From: a virus
Virus record (IMG/VR): IMGVR_UViG_3300000563_000029
Coordinates: 1 to 21,632 of that record
Strand: one strand, 5' to 3'
Length of the DNA stretch: 21,632 nucleotides
Position 1 is the stretch's first letter; the number at the start of each line of letters is the position of its first letter. A program made the position numbers and the translations under genes. Below the pieces are notes generated by a model that ran no database searches, was not told the origin of the DNA, and saw only the letters and a program-made list of their open reading frames with translations. Positions 1 to 5,311 of this stretch are shown piece by piece.

Positions 1-251
1 CCGTTAAGTCGTTTTATGGCCGGGTTGGAGTTGCCCGGTACGCCGTCGGGATCTGCCCACAGATACGCATCCACTGCGTCGCTGCGGAAGTATTGACGCT
101 CAACCAGCACCCCCTCATCGCCCACCCTAACATTTCGCCTGATGTCGCCTGTGTATATGCACATGCCGATCTGCACCTCCGGGTCATACCATTCCCGCTC
201 ACCGATAACCTCCACTCTAACTGTCCCGTTTTTCCTAGTGACGATCTTCAT
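1..251 (-). CDS. Hypothetical protein, partial (runs off the left edge)
   Basis: An open frame on the minus strand starts at an ATG (251-249) with the strong ribosome-binding site CAGGAGGTGG just upstream, and continues without a stop for 83 codons to the window edge. The product begins MKIVTRKNGTVRVEVIGERE and contains EWYDPEVQIGMCIYTGD and a run of charged and beta-strand-like residues. No family is recognised. It is the third gene of a leftward group after the CxxC protein and the RadC-like gene, so it probably belongs to the phage's accessory or early set. A competing minus-strand frame at 14-202 lacks a ribosome-binding site and is judged a shadow. Confidence 0.6.
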   Translation of the reverse strand, partial: MKIVTRKNGTVRVEVIGEREWYDPEVQIGMCIYTGDIRRNVRVGDEGVLVERQYFRSDAVDAYLWADPDGVPGNSNPAIKRLN

Positions 252-306
252 CTTTCCACCTCCTGTTTGAAAAATGCCCCCGTTCCGCGCCGCGGGCGTG
301 CGCTGT

Positions 307-573
307 TTAGTTAGCCGTCAGTATCTCCACGATCCGGTCAACCAGCTCGCGCCCGCACTTGTTACAATAAGCACCTGCGTCTGGATGTTCGCGTGCTTCT
401 GATTCACAATCAACCGAAAGGACCTGTCTACGGCTCCTTTTCTTGCGCTCCTTCCGCGCCTCATGGATCGCGCAAAAATCAATCTCTCGCCCTGTCCCCT
501 CGCAATGCGGACAGTTGTCGCGCTCCTCGCCTGGGCTGCAACTACACGCCCGTCCTGTCGTAGGCTGATACAT
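307..573 (-). CDS. Small CxxC (zinc-binding-like) protein
   Basis: An 88-residue protein starting at ATG 573-571 behind a GGAGGGTGG ribosome-binding site. It carries a DnaJ-type CPHCEGTG element (CxxCxGxG) near residue 21 and a second CNKC pair near residue 71, with a very basic middle (KERKKRSRR). The paired CxxC motifs suggest a structural zinc site, and the basic stretch suggests nucleic-acid contact; both are inferences. It follows the RadC-like gene by 15 bases, and its leader overlaps the end of that gene, so the two are probably co-transcribed and translationally coupled. No specific phage family is recognised. Confidence 0.6.
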   Translation of the reverse strand: MYQPTTGRACSCSPGEERDNCPHCEGTGREIDFCAIHEARKERKKRSRRQVLSVDCESEAREHPDAGAYCNKCGRELVDRIVEILTAN

Positions 574-594
574 CGTTCCACCCTCCGATTAGAG
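571..594 (-). promoter_or_regulatory. Repeated leader / ribosome-binding site, copy 2
   Basis: Read on the minus strand this is CTCTAATCGGAGGG followed by TGGAACG and the ATG of the CxxC gene. The same block, with two differences, lies in front of the RadC-like gene at 1021-1044. In this copy the TAA is the stop codon of the RadC-like gene, so one sequence serves as gene end, ribosome-binding site and leader of the next gene. The core AATCGGAGGG also precedes the terminase small-subunit gene at 1650. Confidence 0.6.
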
Positions 595-1023
595 TTTTTC
601 TTGTTCCGCAAAACTGTAATAACACTCATCTCCTACTATCACATGGTCCAGAACTTTCAATCCCAGAAGCTTTCCAGCATCAACCAGCCGCTCCGTAAGT
701 TTAATATCCAGGCTGCTGGGCGCCGGATCGCCTGATGGATGGTTGTGCGCCAGAATGCACGCATGACAATTTCCCACAAGCAGCCGTTTGAACACCTCGC
801 GCGGGTGAACGATAGACTCATTCAAACTGCCCCGGGACACTTCCCAGTATTCCGAGATTTTGTGCCGGGTGTCCAGACCAAGCACTACGAACACCTCTTC
901 TGCTTCTGCTGCGACGCCGAAGCTTTTGAGCATTTCAAATACCTGCCTGCTACCGCTTACGTTCACCCGATACTCTGGGCTGACTGCCTCCTTTACAACC
1001 GTCAGTCTGCATCGGCTTATCAT
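589..1023 (-). CDS. RadC-like JAB/JAMM-domain protein
   Basis: A 144-residue protein that matches the C-terminal JAB/MPN domain of the RadC family. The diagnostic HNHPSGDPAPSSLD sequence (residues about 94-107) gives the JAMM spacing H-x-H-x10-D, and an upstream glutamate lies in EVFVVLGLDTRH. This is the full length of a RadC domain without the helix-hairpin-helix N-terminus of chromosomal RadC, as is common in phage and plasmid versions. The fold is that of a zinc-dependent protease or isopeptidase, but the true role of RadC proteins is unsettled; a link to DNA repair was proposed and later questioned. The start at 1023 is set by a GGAGGG site 8 bases upstream. It is the first gene of the leftward group. 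Confidence 0.9.
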   Translation of the reverse strand: MISRCRLTVVKEAVSPEYRVNVSGSRQVFEMLKSFGVAAEAEEVFVVLGLDTRHKISEYWEVSRGSLNESIVHPREVFKRLLVGNCHACILAHNHPSGDPAPSSLDIKLTERLVDAGKLLGLKVLDHVIVGDECYYSFAEQEKL

Positions 1024-1044
1024 CTTTCCGCCCTCCGATTAGAG
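1021..1044 (-). promoter_or_regulatory. Repeated leader / ribosome-binding site, copy 1
   Basis: On the minus strand CTCTAATCGGAGGG, then CGGAAAG and the ATG of the RadC-like gene. It matches the leader at 571-594 at 22 of 24 positions. The GGAGGG core explains the choice of start for the RadC-like gene. Confidence 0.6.
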
Positions 1045-1069
1045 TAATAGTTGTATCTTACTGTAGGGC

Positions 1070-1099
1070 ATTTTATCATATTGTGCCGTGTTTAGTCAA
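1070..1099 (-). promoter_or_regulatory. Candidate sigma70-type promoter for the leftward genes
   Basis: On the minus strand TTGACT (1099-1094), an 18-base spacer and TAAAAT (1075-1070) lie about 45 bases upstream of the RadC-like start codon. The match is good but not perfect. Direction and position fit a divergent control region, with the plus-strand promoter at 1609 serving the packaging genes. Confidence 0.5.
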
Positions 1100-1197
1100 G
1101 TGACAAATTTCATAGACCGGCTAAATCGCATGGAGAGACGCTGTGAGTGCAGATATTCGGCGCGGGAATTTTGAAGAGTTTTTCTGACCTGTGACAA

Positions 1198-1288
1198 ACT
1201 CGCCCTAAAAACAGCGGACTCGCCCTGGGACCCCCACCGGCTTCATGTCCAGAAGCGGCGCTGCGCCTGATGACGGGAACCCCACCGG
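1198..1288. repeat. Short GC-rich direct repeats
   Basis: ACTCGCCCT occurs at 1198-1206 and 1218-1226. GGGACCCCCACCGG (1227-1240) returns with one change as GGGAACCCCACCGG (1275-1288). They lie just before the AT-rich island. Function unknown; protein-binding sites or remnants of duplication are both possible. Confidence 0.45.
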
Positions 1289-1375
1289 ACCGGCCATATT
1301 ATCTTTCGTATTGTTTTGTATTGTATATAATCTAATATTAATATAACTACTCTATACCATATAATATAATAATAT

Positions 1376-1409
1376 CACGCACGCACGTATGCGCACGCAC
1401 GCGTATATA
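1376..1409. other. 34-bp alternating pyrimidine-purine tract (Z-DNA-prone)
   Basis: Every base from 1376 to 1409 alternates pyrimidine and purine: mostly CG and CA steps, with a central GTATGCGC and a TATATA end. Such tracts readily adopt left-handed DNA under negative supercoiling. The tract sits inside an AT-rich, easily melted island between two divergent transcription units. The pattern is directly visible; a biological role is inferred. Confidence 0.6.
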
Positions 1410-1537
1410 ATATATAATATAATATTTGATATGATATGATATGCTTATTCTGATTAGCGCCCTGATAATATAATAATATAATATATGATTGACCCCCCAG
1501 GGGGCCCTACCACGCCCCACCGCATGCGGGGTATTAT

Positions 1538-1595
1538 AGTATATACAGTGTATTAGATTTAATAATAGTATATACGGCGTATTAAATTTAATAAT
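1538..1595. repeat. Two adjacent 29-bp direct repeats (operator- or iteron-like)
   Basis: Copy one is 1538-1566 and copy two 1567-1595, immediately abutting, with 26 of 29 positions equal. Each starts with AGTATATAC, containing the palindrome GTATATAC, and ends in an AT-rich inverted repeat; in copy two TATTAAATTTAATA is a perfect 14-bp palindrome. The pair ends 13 bases before the -35 box of the promoter at 1609, the usual place for activator or repressor sites. The 9-mer GTATTATAG overlapping the start of copy one (1531-1539) recurs next to the second strong promoter at 4533-4541. Confidence 0.6.
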
Positions 1596-1608
1596 GTTGA
1601 AAATGGTA

Positions 1609-1637
1609 TTGACAATTAGATGGTATGGTGTTATAAT
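1609..1637 (+). promoter_or_regulatory. Consensus sigma70-type promoter for the terminase operon
   Basis: TTGACA (1609-1614), a 17-base spacer and TATAAT (1632-1637): a perfect match to the housekeeping consensus with ideal spacing. Transcription should begin near 1644, giving a leader of about 25 bases before the GTG start at 1669. The tandem repeats just upstream suggest that it is regulated. Confidence 0.85.
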
Positions 1638-1668
1638 ATGGTTATCTTCAATCGGAGGGTTTTGAACA

Positions 1669-2211
1669 GTGAGCAAGTTTGACGTGGTTAAGCAGGTGGT
1701 GACGTCGAACAGGGGCGAGGATTTGCGAGACCTTGAGCCTGACGCTGATTCTTTGGGTTTGTCGCATTGGAAGGCGGACACGTCGATGGATATGCGTCGG
1801 AAGATAGCGTTTGCGGCACGTCTTAGGACGATAGGTGAGAGCTGGGAGACTGTGGCGACGATACTGGATTACAAGGGTGGTCAGAGTGCGCGGGACACGA
1901 TTGTTCGGGATCATGCGGAGGAGTGGGACAGAGAGCAGGAGCTTGCGCATGTAGCGGTTCAGCGGAATTATTTACCTAAGAAGGCGATACAGGGGCTTTT
2001 GAGCGCGATAGACATTTTCACCACACGCAAGTATGAGGATATGCGGGGTTGTTCGTACAGCGATGCTGCGAAGATAGCGATATCGGCGGCTAATGCGGCG
2101 AACTCTATGCTCAAGACGGCGGAGCGGGTCGGTGCGGGCGATGTAGCGGACGACACTACGCGCGAGAACTTGAGTGCTATCAGAAAGGAGCTCAACAAGA
2201 AGAGTGGATAA
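1669..2211 (+). CDS. Candidate terminase small subunit
   Basis: A 180-residue protein starting at GTG 1669 with GGAGGG nine bases upstream. Residues about 48-85 are predicted helical with a helix-turn-helix-like segment (SWETVATILDYKGGQSARDTI), fitting the DNA-recognition part of terminase small subunits. The rest is helical and charged, ending in a lysine-rich tail. Small terminase subunits select the phage DNA start site and regulate the packaging motor. The assignment rests mainly on position: it is the first gene behind a strong promoter and its end overlaps the large terminase gene. Small terminases diverge so much that sequence alone is weak; another DNA-binding regulator remains possible. 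Confidence 0.65.
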   Translation: MSKFDVVKQVVTSNRGEDLRDLEPDADSLGLSHWKADTSMDMRRKIAFAARLRTIGESWETVATILDYKGGQSARDTIVRDHAEEWDREQELAHVAVQRNYLPKKAIQGLLSAIDIFTTRKYEDMRGCSYSDAAKIAISAANAANSMLKTAERVGAGDVADDTTRENLSAIRKELNKKSG

Positions 2212-4099
2212 CCTGAATATACCTTTTGATTATAAGAAGAACCTGGAGTATCGGCAGTGGGTACTCCAAAAGGGGCGCGAAGATGCGGGGTTTGCGCGAA
2301 GTATACGGCAGATTCTGTCTGAATGTAGTGACGAAACGATAAGCTGGTGGCTGAGTGTATTTTGCTATACGTATAACCCGATGTTTATGAAGAATATGAG
2401 AGTTCCTTTCATATTGTGGGACTTTCAGATAAGTGACATTGTCGAGCCGATAGTCAAGCATATCTACATGGGTGAGGATTTGTTGTGTAAGAAGAGCCGT
2501 AAGATGGGGTTTACATGGACTGCGCTTGGCGTGTTCACGAGTTTCTTTTTGTTTTATCCTGAGCTGTTTTCGTCGCTTTTGATTTCAAGAAGTGAGCGGC
2601 TTGTGGATTCTACGGGCAACCCGGACAGCTTATTCTGGAAAGTGAAGTATTTGATAGGTGACCAGCCGCTGTGGCTTGTGCCGTCTCGGGACTATATAAT
2701 TCAGAAGTCTGTGAAGTGCCACATGTCGAACCCTGAAAACGGTGCGGTGATAGACGGGGAGCCTACGACGAAGAACATGAGTGCCGGCGGCCGGCGAAAC
2801 GTAATCTTTCTTGATGAGTTTGCCCGAGTTGAGCGCGGGCTTGATACGAAGGCGCTGAGCGCTACGCGGGACGCTACACCTTGCAGGATATTTGGTTCTA
2901 CGAGTGAGGGGCGCGGCACAGAGTTCTATAATATCGAGCAAAGCGGGACAACCGCTTGCATATATATTCACTGGTCTAAGCATCCCGAGGGGCGCAGGGG
3001 GCTTTATAAAGAGCGTGCAGACGGCACAGTGGAGGTTCTTGACGATTACGAGGGAAAGGTTGACCTTTACCGCGGCACAGACCAGCAGAAGCAGGTTATC
3101 TCTGAGGAATATGAGTTCCCGAAAGAGTATCCGTTCTTAAGAGCAGTAAACGACCCTGAGCTTCGTCGGGCTTATCCTCTTCGCAGCCCGTGGTTCGACT
3201 CGCAGTGCAACCGCAGGCCGAGCATACAGGAGATTGCACAGCAGTTGGAGATGGACGACGGCAAGGCGGGCGTTGGCGTGTTCGATGAAATGGTTCTTGA
3301 CCGTATAGAAGAAAAAGACTGCATGGACCCTCTTGTAGTCGGCAGGTTGCCGTGGAAATATAACCCGCACGTGGAGACTGTCGAGTATCTGGAGTTTGAA
3401 CCTGGGCCTAAGGGCGACCTGGCGCTATGGTGTGAGCTTGCCGCGAGCGGAAGGCCGCCCCAGCTTGCACGTTACGTGATGGGATGTGACATATCTCATG
3501 GCACGGGGGCCAGCAACTCAACGGCTGTCGGGTATAACGTGGTCACTGGTGAGCAAGTTCTCGAATATGTGTCTCCGCACAAGACTCCGGAACAGTTTGC
3601 ACAGATCGTTGTGGCGCTGTGCAAGTGGATGGGCGGCATCGGTGAGACGCTCCTGTGCTGGGAAAAGAACGGGCCGGGCAGTAATTTCGGGATGGAGCTG
3701 GCAAAGCTCGGCTGGCACAAGGTGTATCGTGAAGGTAGCACGACTGGCTGGCATAGTAACACGGGCAGCAAGCGAGAGATTATGAGCGATTTGCGCAGCG
3801 CGCTTGCCCGGGGCGATTGCGTGCCGCGCAGCAAGCCGTTTTTGGGTGAGGCCAGGCAGTATATTGAAGATGACGTGGGTAATATAATAATAGCGCGTGT
3901 TGCTGATATGAAGAGCGGGGCGCGAGAGGCACACGGCGACAGGGTTATAGCGCACGCTATTTGCAATATGATGTTCCGCAAGGTGTCGAGTAAAATAGAC
4001 GCACACCTTGTTCTTGACCCACCCGAGGGCAGTTGGGAGTGGCGCAGACGTCGGCGGGAGAAAAAGAATAGCAAGAAGGATTACTGGTCTGCTGCTTGA
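2204..4099 (+). CDS. terL: Terminase large subunit (packaging ATPase/nuclease)
   Basis: A 631-residue protein that powers DNA translocation into the prohead and cuts the concatemer. The N-terminal ATPase shows a Walker A-like KKSRKMGFTWT (residues about 95-106) and a Walker B NVIFLDEFARV (about 199-209) with the catalytic E after the D. The C-terminal RNase H-like nuclease shows the metal-binding aspartate in MGCDISHGTG (about 425), the WEKNGPGSNFG segment (about 485) and a late aspartate in AHGDRVIAHAI (about 577). The frame is open upstream to 2174, but GTG 2204 with AAAGGAG before it (a slightly long 13-base spacing) is preferred; it overlaps the preceding gene by 8 bases. Length is at the upper end of the usual range. 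Confidence 0.93.
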   Translation: MDNLNIPFDYKKNLEYRQWVLQKGREDAGFARSIRQILSECSDETISWWLSVFCYTYNPMFMKNMRVPFILWDFQISDIVEPIVKHIYMGEDLLCKKSRKMGFTWTALGVFTSFFLFYPELFSSLLISRSERLVDSTGNPDSLFWKVKYLIGDQPLWLVPSRDYIIQKSVKCHMSNPENGAVIDGEPTTKNMSAGGRRNVIFLDEFARVERGLDTKALSATRDATPCRIFGSTSEGRGTEFYNIEQSGTTACIYIHWSKHPEGRRGLYKERADGTVEVLDDYEGKVDLYRGTDQQKQVISEEYEFPKEYPFLRAVNDPELRRAYPLRSPWFDSQCNRRPSIQEIAQQLEMDDGKAGVGVFDEMVLDRIEEKDCMDPLVVGRLPWKYNPHVETVEYLEFEPGPKGDLALWCELAASGRPPQLARYVMGCDISHGTGASNSTAVGYNVVTGEQVLEYVSPHKTPEQFAQIVVALCKWMGGIGETLLCWEKNGPGSNFGMELAKLGWHKVYREGSTTGWHSNTGSKREIMSDLRSALARGDCVPRSKPFLGEARQYIEDDVGNIIIARVADMKSGAREAHGDRVIAHAICNMMFRKVSSKIDAHLVLDPPEGSWEWRRRRREKKNSKKDYWSAA

Positions 4100-4124
4100 T
4101 AATATGTAAATTATTTATTATGAT
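4096..4124 (+). promoter_or_regulatory. Candidate promoter overlapping the terminase stop codon
   Basis: TTGATA (4096-4101), a 17-base spacer and TATGAT (4119-4124): each box one base from consensus, with ideal spacing. It overlaps the terL stop and points into the gene-free structured region, with an expected start near 4130. This is the main reason to think the region makes its own RNA. AT-rich DNA can produce such matches by chance. Confidence 0.5.
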
Positions 4125-4177
4125 ATTAGGGAAAAGCGATGCGCCCTCCGAGACTCATCCTGCCTATCGCTTTCCCG

Positions 4178-4213
4178 GGGAGCCCGCAGGCCACATTGGT
4201 TTGCGGGCCTCCC
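4178..4213 (+). other. Long RNA hairpin
   Basis: GGGAGCCCGCAGGCCA pairs with TGGTTTGCGGGCCTCCC around a CAT loop, with a single bulged C at 4208. No run of T follows, so it is not an ordinary rho-independent terminator. The arm 4202-4207 (TGCGGG) could instead pair with CCCGCA at 4257-4262, giving a second, mutually exclusive fold. Confidence 0.7.
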
Positions 4214-4502
4214 TTCCACGTGGCACTTTATAGGTACGGGATTCTCAGCATCTTCTCCCGCAAGTCGATGGTAGTCAATCGGCAATCCGAAGATGGTATG
4301 TGTAAACGCGGCGAAGCGTGTTCGGGTCGGCCTCTGCAAAAAAGCAGGCCGAAGGAATGCACCGGTTCAACTCCGGGTAAAGCTGGGAATCTCTGCATAG
4401 CTCACCACCCGTCCGGCACACCCCTGTCGGCCCAGCAACAAATCACGCCATTTCAGGCAAAAGTAAGGCAAATACCCTCTTCTGGCCTGAATACTACCAC
4501 AT

Positions 4503-4559
4503 ATTCCTGCAAACTATAATACACCCATATAAGTATTATAGCCCACCAAAGTCAGGAAT
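4503..4559. repeat. Nested inverted repeats upstream of the second promoter
   Basis: An outer ATTCCTG (4503-4509) / CAGGAAT (4553-4559) encloses a perfect 9-bp inverted repeat CTATAATAC (4514-4522) / GTATTATAG (4533-4541) with a 10-base loop. It could be the 3' stem of the structured RNA, or an operator for the promoter at 4597. The 9-mer GTATTATAG also occurs at 1531-1539 upstream of the first strong promoter, which favours a protein-binding site. Confidence 0.55.
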
Positions 4560-4596
4560 GCAAGGGGGAGGGTACGTCTATCATTATTATGTTCAC

Positions 4597-4624
4597 TTGA
4601 CATATAATAATTACCGCGTATAAT
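4597..4624 (+). promoter_or_regulatory. Consensus sigma70-type promoter for the virion operon
   Basis: TTGACA (4597-4602), a 16-base spacer and TATAAT (4619-4624), both boxes perfect. Transcription should start near 4631 and yield a leader of about 40 bases before the ATG at 4671. It is well placed to drive the whole downstream set of structural genes. Confidence 0.8.
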
Positions 4625-4670
4625 GTAGATAGCATAGATGCGTGAATTAGTGTTACGAGTGAGATGCAAC

Positions 4671-4919
4671 ATGGAAATTATCGGTGTCATCACAATAATA
4701 TTTAAGGTGATTGTGAAGATCATCGAATATCGTAATGACCCGGAGCGTGCTGAAAGGGAAGCGCTTGATACTATGATGGATGGGTTCGACAGGAGGATTA
4801 GCGATGCAGGTAAAGCATGGGCTGACAGGTCCACTGGAAAGTTGTCTAAGGTTATTGCTCGTCATAACAATGCTCGCACTCGTGGTAAGTTGCAGGACAG
4901 AGCCGATAAGAAGAGCTGA
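4671..4919 (+). CDS. Small N-terminally membrane-anchored protein
   Basis: An 82-residue protein, first gene behind the promoter at 4597. Residues about 2-18 (EIIGVITIIFKVIVKII) form a hydrophobic segment, followed by a charged, helical, basic tail ending RADKKS. The start is placed at ATG 4671; an in-frame ATG at 4638 lies almost at the transcription start with no room for a ribosome-binding site, and the site before 4671 (GAGTGAG) is weak. The end overlaps the next gene by 116 bases in another frame. A type II membrane protein overlapped by a lipoprotein gene resembles an inner/outer spanin pair (Rz/Rz1), but this protein is shorter than most inner spanins. Confidence 0.6.
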   Translation: MEIIGVITIIFKVIVKIIEYRNDPERAEREALDTMMDGFDRRISDAGKAWADRSTGKLSKVIARHNNARTRGKLQDRADKKS

Positions 4920-5049
4920 CTATTACGAGCGACAGATACAGTTTTTGGACTCAGGTGAAGAAGCACCGTTCGAGGGCCTGCTTATTACAGAGCGTCTTTT
5001 TATGGAGCTTTTTGAGGACGCTGAACACGAACTATTGGGGGTGAAGTGA
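4804..5049 (+). CDS. Small predicted lipoprotein overlapping the preceding gene
   Basis: An 81-residue protein in the +1 frame relative to the preceding gene. The start at ATG 4804 is set by a perfect AGGAGG seven bases upstream. Residues about 15-28 are hydrophobic (LLLVITMLALVV) and lead into a lipobox VVSC, so cleavage before the cysteine would leave a lipid-anchored protein of about 50 residues, rich in acidic and aromatic side chains. Its TGA stop shares a base with the next ATG (TGATG), which implies coupled translation. Overlap plus lipobox suggests an outer-spanin-like role in lysis. It lacks the proline-rich linker of classical Rz1, so this is a hypothesis. Confidence 0.6.
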   Translation: MQVKHGLTGPLESCLRLLLVITMLALVVSCRTEPIRRADYYERQIQFLDSGEEAPFEGLLITERLFMELFEDAEHELLGVK

Positions 5050-5243
5050 TGGAAAGTATAGTGGAAATCGTTGTTGATAATGGTGGTGCTGTGGCTCTGC
5101 TTCTTCTTGTGTTTGGTGTTCTTACGGCAATAGAGGAGGCTCTGGACAGGTATGAGAAGACATCGCCGCCAGGCTTGCTTACGAAAGTGACATCCGGTGT
5201 TAATTGGGTGCTTAAACATCTGACATCCAACACTGACAAATAA
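5049..5243 (+). CDS. Small holin-like membrane protein
   Basis: A 64-residue protein starting at ATG 5049, one base into the stop codon of the lipoprotein gene, with GGGGG seven bases upstream. A single hydrophobic helix spans residues about 14-27 (AVALLLLVFGVLTAIEEAL region), with a short acidic N-terminus and a charged C-terminal tail. Size and topology suit a small holin or a membrane accessory protein. No endolysin gene is seen in the window, so membership of a lysis cassette is only inferred from the two neighbours upstream. Confidence 0.6.
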   Translation: MESIVEIVVDNGGAVALLLLVFGVLTAIEEALDRYEKTSPPGLLTKVTSGVNWVLKHLTSNTDK

Positions 5244-5311
5244 AGCGAGTGATAAAGTGGGTTTCGGCAAACGATGATGACGAGCCCATCGAAGATTAAC
5301 GAGGAAAAAAC

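Larger units (their letters stand above)
1045..1668. other. Divergent intergenic control region without genes
   Basis: No frame here has both a ribosome-binding site and protein-like composition. From the left it holds the minus-strand promoter, a GC-rich stretch with short direct repeats (1198-1288), a very AT-rich island (about 1300-1490) rich in TAATATAATA runs and interrupted by an alternating pyrimidine-purine tract, a GC-rich block with a run of C then G near 1495-1506 and the perfect palindrome CCGCATGCGG (1520-1529), two tandem 29-bp repeats and a consensus promoter. Divergent transcription, AT-rich DNA and repeats could mark a control region or a replication origin. The sequence alone does not decide which. 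Confidence 0.6.
4130..4560 (+). ncRNA. Candidate large structured non-coding RNA next to the terminase gene
   Basis: About 430 bases without a credible gene: the open frames here have odd composition and no ribosome-binding sites. The stretch begins at the predicted start of the promoter at 4096. Visible stem-loops are: a 16-bp stem with a 3-base loop and one bulge (4178-4213); TCGG/CCGA (4279-4290); TCGGCCT/AGGCCGA (4327-4352), a perfect 7-bp stem; CCGG/CCGG with a tRNA-type T-loop TTCAACT (4362-4376); TTCAGGC/GCCTGAA (4452-4491); and nested stems at 4503-4559. Two G-U pairs in the long stem would be C-A mismatches on the other strand, so plus-strand RNA is favoured. Phages are known to carry large ornate RNAs (for example GOLLD and ROOL) and, in phi29, a packaging RNA; no identity with any of these is claimed. 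The 3' end is uncertain. Confidence 0.55.

Noticed and set aside
1347-1781. Minus-strand frame across the AT-rich control region
   Set aside because: Translation is low-complexity (runs of I and Y) from AT repeats, and it overlaps the consensus promoter and the terminase small-subunit gene.
3496-4074. Minus-strand frames opposite the 3' half of the large terminase gene
   Set aside because: No start signal and no protein-like composition; shadows of the terminase codons.
4300-4390. A tRNA or tmRNA ending at the GGTTCAACTCC element
   Set aside because: The T-arm is good, but the seven bases after it (TAAAGCT) have no complementary acceptor strand at a workable distance, and no D-arm or anticodon stem can be drawn.
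4300-4420. Group I intron core suggested by GGTTCAAC
   Set aside because: The following GACTA and a matching downstream S element needed for P7 are missing, and no split gene surrounds the region.
4118-4519. Open frames on both strands (4139-4519 plus, 4118-4339 minus)
   Set aside because: No ribosome-binding site, unlikely composition rich in proline, serine and arginine, and the stem-loops explain the base pattern better.
5249-5299. A 16-codon frame (MIKWVSANDDDEPIED) between the holin-like gene and the adhesin-like gene
   Set aside because: GTG start, weak ribosome-binding site and very short length. It could be real and coupled to its neighbour, but the sequence cannot support it.
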